Shown here: positions 6,034 through 7,984 of the stretch, in pieces
Numbering within the stretch: position 1 is the first letter of the stretch
Layout: every line of letters begins with the position of its first letter
Source of the DNA: Candidatus Aminicenantota bacterium
GTDB taxonomy: Bacteria > Acidobacteriota > Aminicenantia > Aminicenantales > Saccharicenantaceae
Length of the DNA stretch: 7,984 nucleotides
Assembly (NCBI GenBank): GCA_011048485.1
Contig: DSDX01000199.1
Location: 1-7,984, forward strand
Direction of reading: 5' to 3'
Position numbers and translations under genes: made by a program
The notes under the pieces: model-generated
The model's database searches: none
What the model was told of the DNA's origin: nothing
The model's input: only the letters and a program-made list of their open reading frames with translations

Positions 6034-7851
6034 ATGGTCGACACCCTGGCCCGGCTCTTAGTCCATTCGGTGACGTCCTACCCGAAGCCCGATTTCATGA
6101 TGGTCAAGAAGGCCGGCGCCTACACGCCCATCTCGACCCAGGAATTCGGGGACGGCGTCAAGCACCTCGCTCTCGGGCTCAAGGCCCTCGGCTTCGAGCC
6201 GGGCCAAAAGCTCTGTCTCCTGTCGGAGAACCGGCCGGAATGGACGATAACCGACTTCGCGACCCTGACGGCCGGCGGCCTGACGGTGCCCATCTATACG
6301 ACGCTCGTGTCCGAGCAGATCCGCTACATCATCGACGATTCCGACGCCTCCGTTGTCGTCGTGTCCAACGCCGACCAGTGGACGAAGGTCGAGCCACTCA
6401 GGCCCGGCCTGGCCAAGGTCAAGCACTACATCACCTTCGCCGATGAGGCCCCGGCCGGCGTCATGACCCTCAAGGCCGTGCAGGAGAAGGGGAGGGCCCT
6501 GGCCGCCTCCCAGCCCGGGCTCTACGAAGAGCTCGTCGCTCAGGTCAAGCCCGGGGACGAAGCGACGCTGATCTATACGTCGGGGACCACGGGCGTGCCC
6601 AAGGGCGTCATCCTGACCCACGACAACCTCGTCAGCAACATCCGGACGTCCGCGGAGATCATCCAGATCTCCTCCAAGGACACGGCCTTGTCCTTCCTGC
6701 CGCTGTCCCACGTCCTCGAGCGGATGGTCATGTTCACCTACATCTACAGGGGTTCGACCGTGGCCTTCGCCGAGAGCGTCGAGGCCGTGGCCCAGAACCT
6801 CCTCGAGGTCCGGCCCCACATCATGGTCAGCGTCCCGCGGGTGTTCGAGAAGATCTATACCAAGGTCATGGACCAGGTGCTGACGAGCCCGGCCCTGCGC
6901 CGCAAGATCTTCTTCTGGGCGCTCAAGGTCGGCAAGTCCTGCGCCGCCCTGAAGCTCGCGGGGACGCCGATCCCCGGCGGGCTCTCCTTCAAGCGTTCGA
7001 TCGCCGCGAAGCTCGTCTTCTCCAAGATCATCGCCAAGACGGGCGGCCGGGTCAGGCTGTTCGTCTCGGGCGGAGCACCGCTCTCGAAGGACATCGCCGA
7101 GTTCTTCTACGCCATCGGCTTGACCGTCCTCGAAGGCTACGGCCTGACCGAGACGTCCCCGGTCATCTCCATCAACACGTTCGAGGCCACCCGCCTGGGG
7201 ACGGTCGGCAAGGTCATCCCGGGCGTCGAGGTCAAGATCGCGGCGGACGGCGAGATCCTGGCCCGGGGGCCCAACATCATGAAGGGCTATTACAAGAAGG
7301 AGGCGGAGACCCGGGAGGTCATGGAGGGCGGCTGGTTCCACACGGGCGACATCGGCCAATTCGACGCGGACGGCTTTCTCGTCATCACCGACCGCAAGAA
7401 GGACCTGCTTGTCACCTCGGGGGGGAAGAACATCGCCCCTCAGCCGATCGAGAACCTCCTCAAGACCAGCCCCTACATCGCCAACGCGGTGGTCATCGGG
7501 GACAGGCGGCGCTTCGTCTCGGCCCTGGTCGTCCCGCAGTTCGAAAAGCTCTCCGATTACGCCAAGGGCCAGGGCATCGCCTTCAAAGGCATGGAAGACC
7601 TTGTCCGCGACAGCAGGATCGTCGCGTTCCTGCTGGACGAGGTGACCAAGGCGACCCCCCATCTGGCCTCCTACGAGAGGATCAAAAAGATCGCCGTTCT
7701 GCCGCGCGACTTCGAGATCGAGAAGGGGGAGATCACGCCGTCCCTCAAGGTCCGCCGGGTCAACGTCACGGCGGCCTATCAGGCCCTGATCGACGCCCTT
7801 TACAAGGAGGACGCGGAGAGCGGCCGGGAGGATGCGGGCACGGTCGGCTGA
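6034..7851 (+). CDS. Long-chain fatty acid--CoA ligase (AMP-forming, FadD15 type)
   Basis: This 605-residue ANL-superfamily enzyme activates a fatty acid with ATP to an acyl-adenylate and then transfers it to CoA, feeding beta-oxidation or lipid synthesis; it is probably cytoplasmic or membrane-associated. Visible motifs, in order: phosphate-binding loop YTSGTTGVPKGVILTHDN (181-198); PLSHVLER (223-230), typical of the long-chain (FadD15/COG1022) group; VSVPRVFEK (265-273); VSGGAPLS (344-351); adenine motif EGYGLTETSP (367-376); HTGD with ribose-binding Asp439; hinge region DRKKD with Arg454; TSGGKNIAPQPIE (461-473); and A10-like ITPSLKVRR with the likely catalytic Lys572. The length fits the family, and no signal peptide or clear membrane helix is present. 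It has its own promoter and ribosome site and converges on the zinc-ribbon gene. Chain-length preference cannot be read. It could act on other long carboxylates, but the long-chain assignment is the best fit. Confidence 0.93.
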   Translation: MVDTLARLLVHSVTSYPKPDFMMVKKAGAYTPISTQEFGDGVKHLALGLKALGFEPGQKLCLLSENRPEWTITDFATLTAGGLTVPIYTTLVSEQIRYIIDDSDASVVVVSNADQWTKVEPLRPGLAKVKHYITFADEAPAGVMTLKAVQEKGRALAASQPGLYEELVAQVKPGDEATLIYTSGTTGVPKGVILTHDNLVSNIRTSAEIIQISSKDTALSFLPLSHVLERMVMFTYIYRGSTVAFAESVEAVAQNLLEVRPHIMVSVPRVFEKIYTKVMDQVLTSPALRRKIFFWALKVGKSCAALKLAGTPIPGGLSFKRSIAAKLVFSKIIAKTGGRVRLFVSGGAPLSKDIAEFFYAIGLTVLEGYGLTETSPVISINTFEATRLGTVGKVIPGVEVKIAADGEILARGPNIMKGYYKKEAETREVMEGGWFHTGDIGQFDADGFLVITDRKKDLLVTSGGKNIAPQPIENLLKTSPYIANAVVIGDRRRFVSALVVPQFEKLSDYAKGQGIAFKGMEDLVRDSRIVAFLLDEVTKATPHLASYERIKKIAVLPRDFEIEKGEITPSLKVRRVNVTAAYQALIDALYKEDAESGREDAGTVG

Positions 7852-7865
7852 GGCCGGCGCGGCCT
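7851..7865. other. Short hairpin bridging two convergent stop codons
   Basis: AGGCCG (7851-7856), loop GCG and CGGCCT (7860-7865) form a perfect 6-bp stem. It fills the 12-bp gap and touches the last base of the synthetase TGA and two bases of the opposite-strand TAG. No T-run follows on either strand, so an intrinsic terminator is not shown. It could be a weak two-way transcription stop or a chance result of GC-rich sequence. Confidence 0.3.
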
Positions 7866-7984
7866 ATCTCTCGGCCCCGGGCCCGGCCTTGACGGGTTCG
7901 GGCTTGGGCGGGCAGTAGAGGATGCGGCCGCAGTTCTCGCACAGGATGACACTGGTCTTGTCGCGGATCTCGTTGAGCATCTGG
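7864..7984 (-). CDS. C-terminal end of a C4-type zinc-ribbon protein (COG1579-like), 5' part outside the window
   Basis: The minus strand is open from the window edge to a TAG at 7864-7866, giving 39 residues: QMLNEIRDKTSVILCENCGR, then ILYCPPKPEPVKAGPGAER. The arrangement LNEIR, then CxxC-GRILY, is the end of the zinc-ribbon (PF02591-type) domain of COG1579 proteins. In these, a long N-terminal coiled coil precedes two CxxC pairs, and the first pair usually sits just before the LNEIR segment, here beyond the edge. An extra Cys follows the usual ILY, and a Pro-rich tail ends the protein. Members are often described as nucleic-acid binding, but their role is poorly defined. The fragment is too short for the ORF cut-offs normally used, and the call rests on the motif alone. 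Confidence 0.75.
   Translation of the reverse strand, partial: QMLNEIRDKTSVILCENCGRILYCPPKPEPVKAGPGAER

Noticed and set aside
5367..6446. 359-residue plus-strand frame overlapping the DUF1624 and synthetase genes
   Set aside because: It is out of frame with two well-supported genes, crosses the promoter and ribosome site between them, and is Arg/Pro/Gly-rich without a fold signature.
6058..7662. 534-residue minus-strand frame opposite the acyl-CoA synthetase
   Set aside because: Low-complexity Asp/Gly/Val/Leu-rich translation with no recognisable motif. The plus-strand frame has every ANL core motif.
1..7984. Possible mobile element, phage, CRISPR or defence system
   Set aside because: No transposase, integrase, terminal repeats, direct-repeat array, tRNA or toxin-antitoxin-like small genes were seen, and base and codon style are even across all genes.

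Overview
The window is about 8 kb of GC-rich (roughly two-thirds G+C) bacterial chromosome with tightly packed genes, strong AGGAGG-type ribosome sites and a uniform C/G-ending codon style throughout. It carries a gyrA fragment, a Tat-exported isomerase-like protein, a secreted M28 peptidase with a C-terminal FN3-like domain, a DUF1624 membrane protein and a FadD15-type acyl-CoA synthetase. This mix, plus sigma70-like promoters, suggests a member of Candidatus Aminicenantes or a related Acidobacteriota-like lineage. That placement is inference from gene content and style only; no rRNA or other decisive marker is present.

Layout. Positions 1-2098 (+) hold the 3' six-sevenths of gyrA, entering just before the catalytic tyrosine. 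A 144-bp convergent gap follows, with only weak GC-rich inverted repeats. Positions 2243-3700 (-) encode a protein of the L-fucose/L-arabinose isomerase fold with a twin-arginine signal. A 180-bp divergent spacer (3701-3880) holds two back-to-back promoter candidates. Positions 3881-5209 (+) encode a secreted M28 metallopeptidase, and 5206-5964 (+) a seven-helix HGSNAT-like (DUF1624) membrane protein, joined by an ATGA overlap. A near-consensus sigma70 promoter (5976-6004) then drives a long-chain acyl-CoA synthetase at 6034-7851 (+). The last 121 bases carry the C-terminal end of a minus-strand zinc-ribbon protein, convergent with the synthetase and separated from it by 12 bp that form the core of a small hairpin.

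How the genes work together. They do not form one pathway. gyrA and the zinc-ribbon gene are housekeeping-type genes reaching the window edges. The middle holds cell-envelope or extracytoplasmic functions (exported isomerase-like protein, secreted peptidase, membrane acyltransferase-like protein), and the synthetase activates fatty acids in the cytoplasm. The peptidase and DUF1624 genes are probably one operon. No phage, transposon, CRISPR, tRNA or rRNA was seen, and I find no convincing undescribed system. The points most worth a second look are the exported isomerase-like protein with its metal-ligand spacing intact and the peptidase/DUF1624 coupling.
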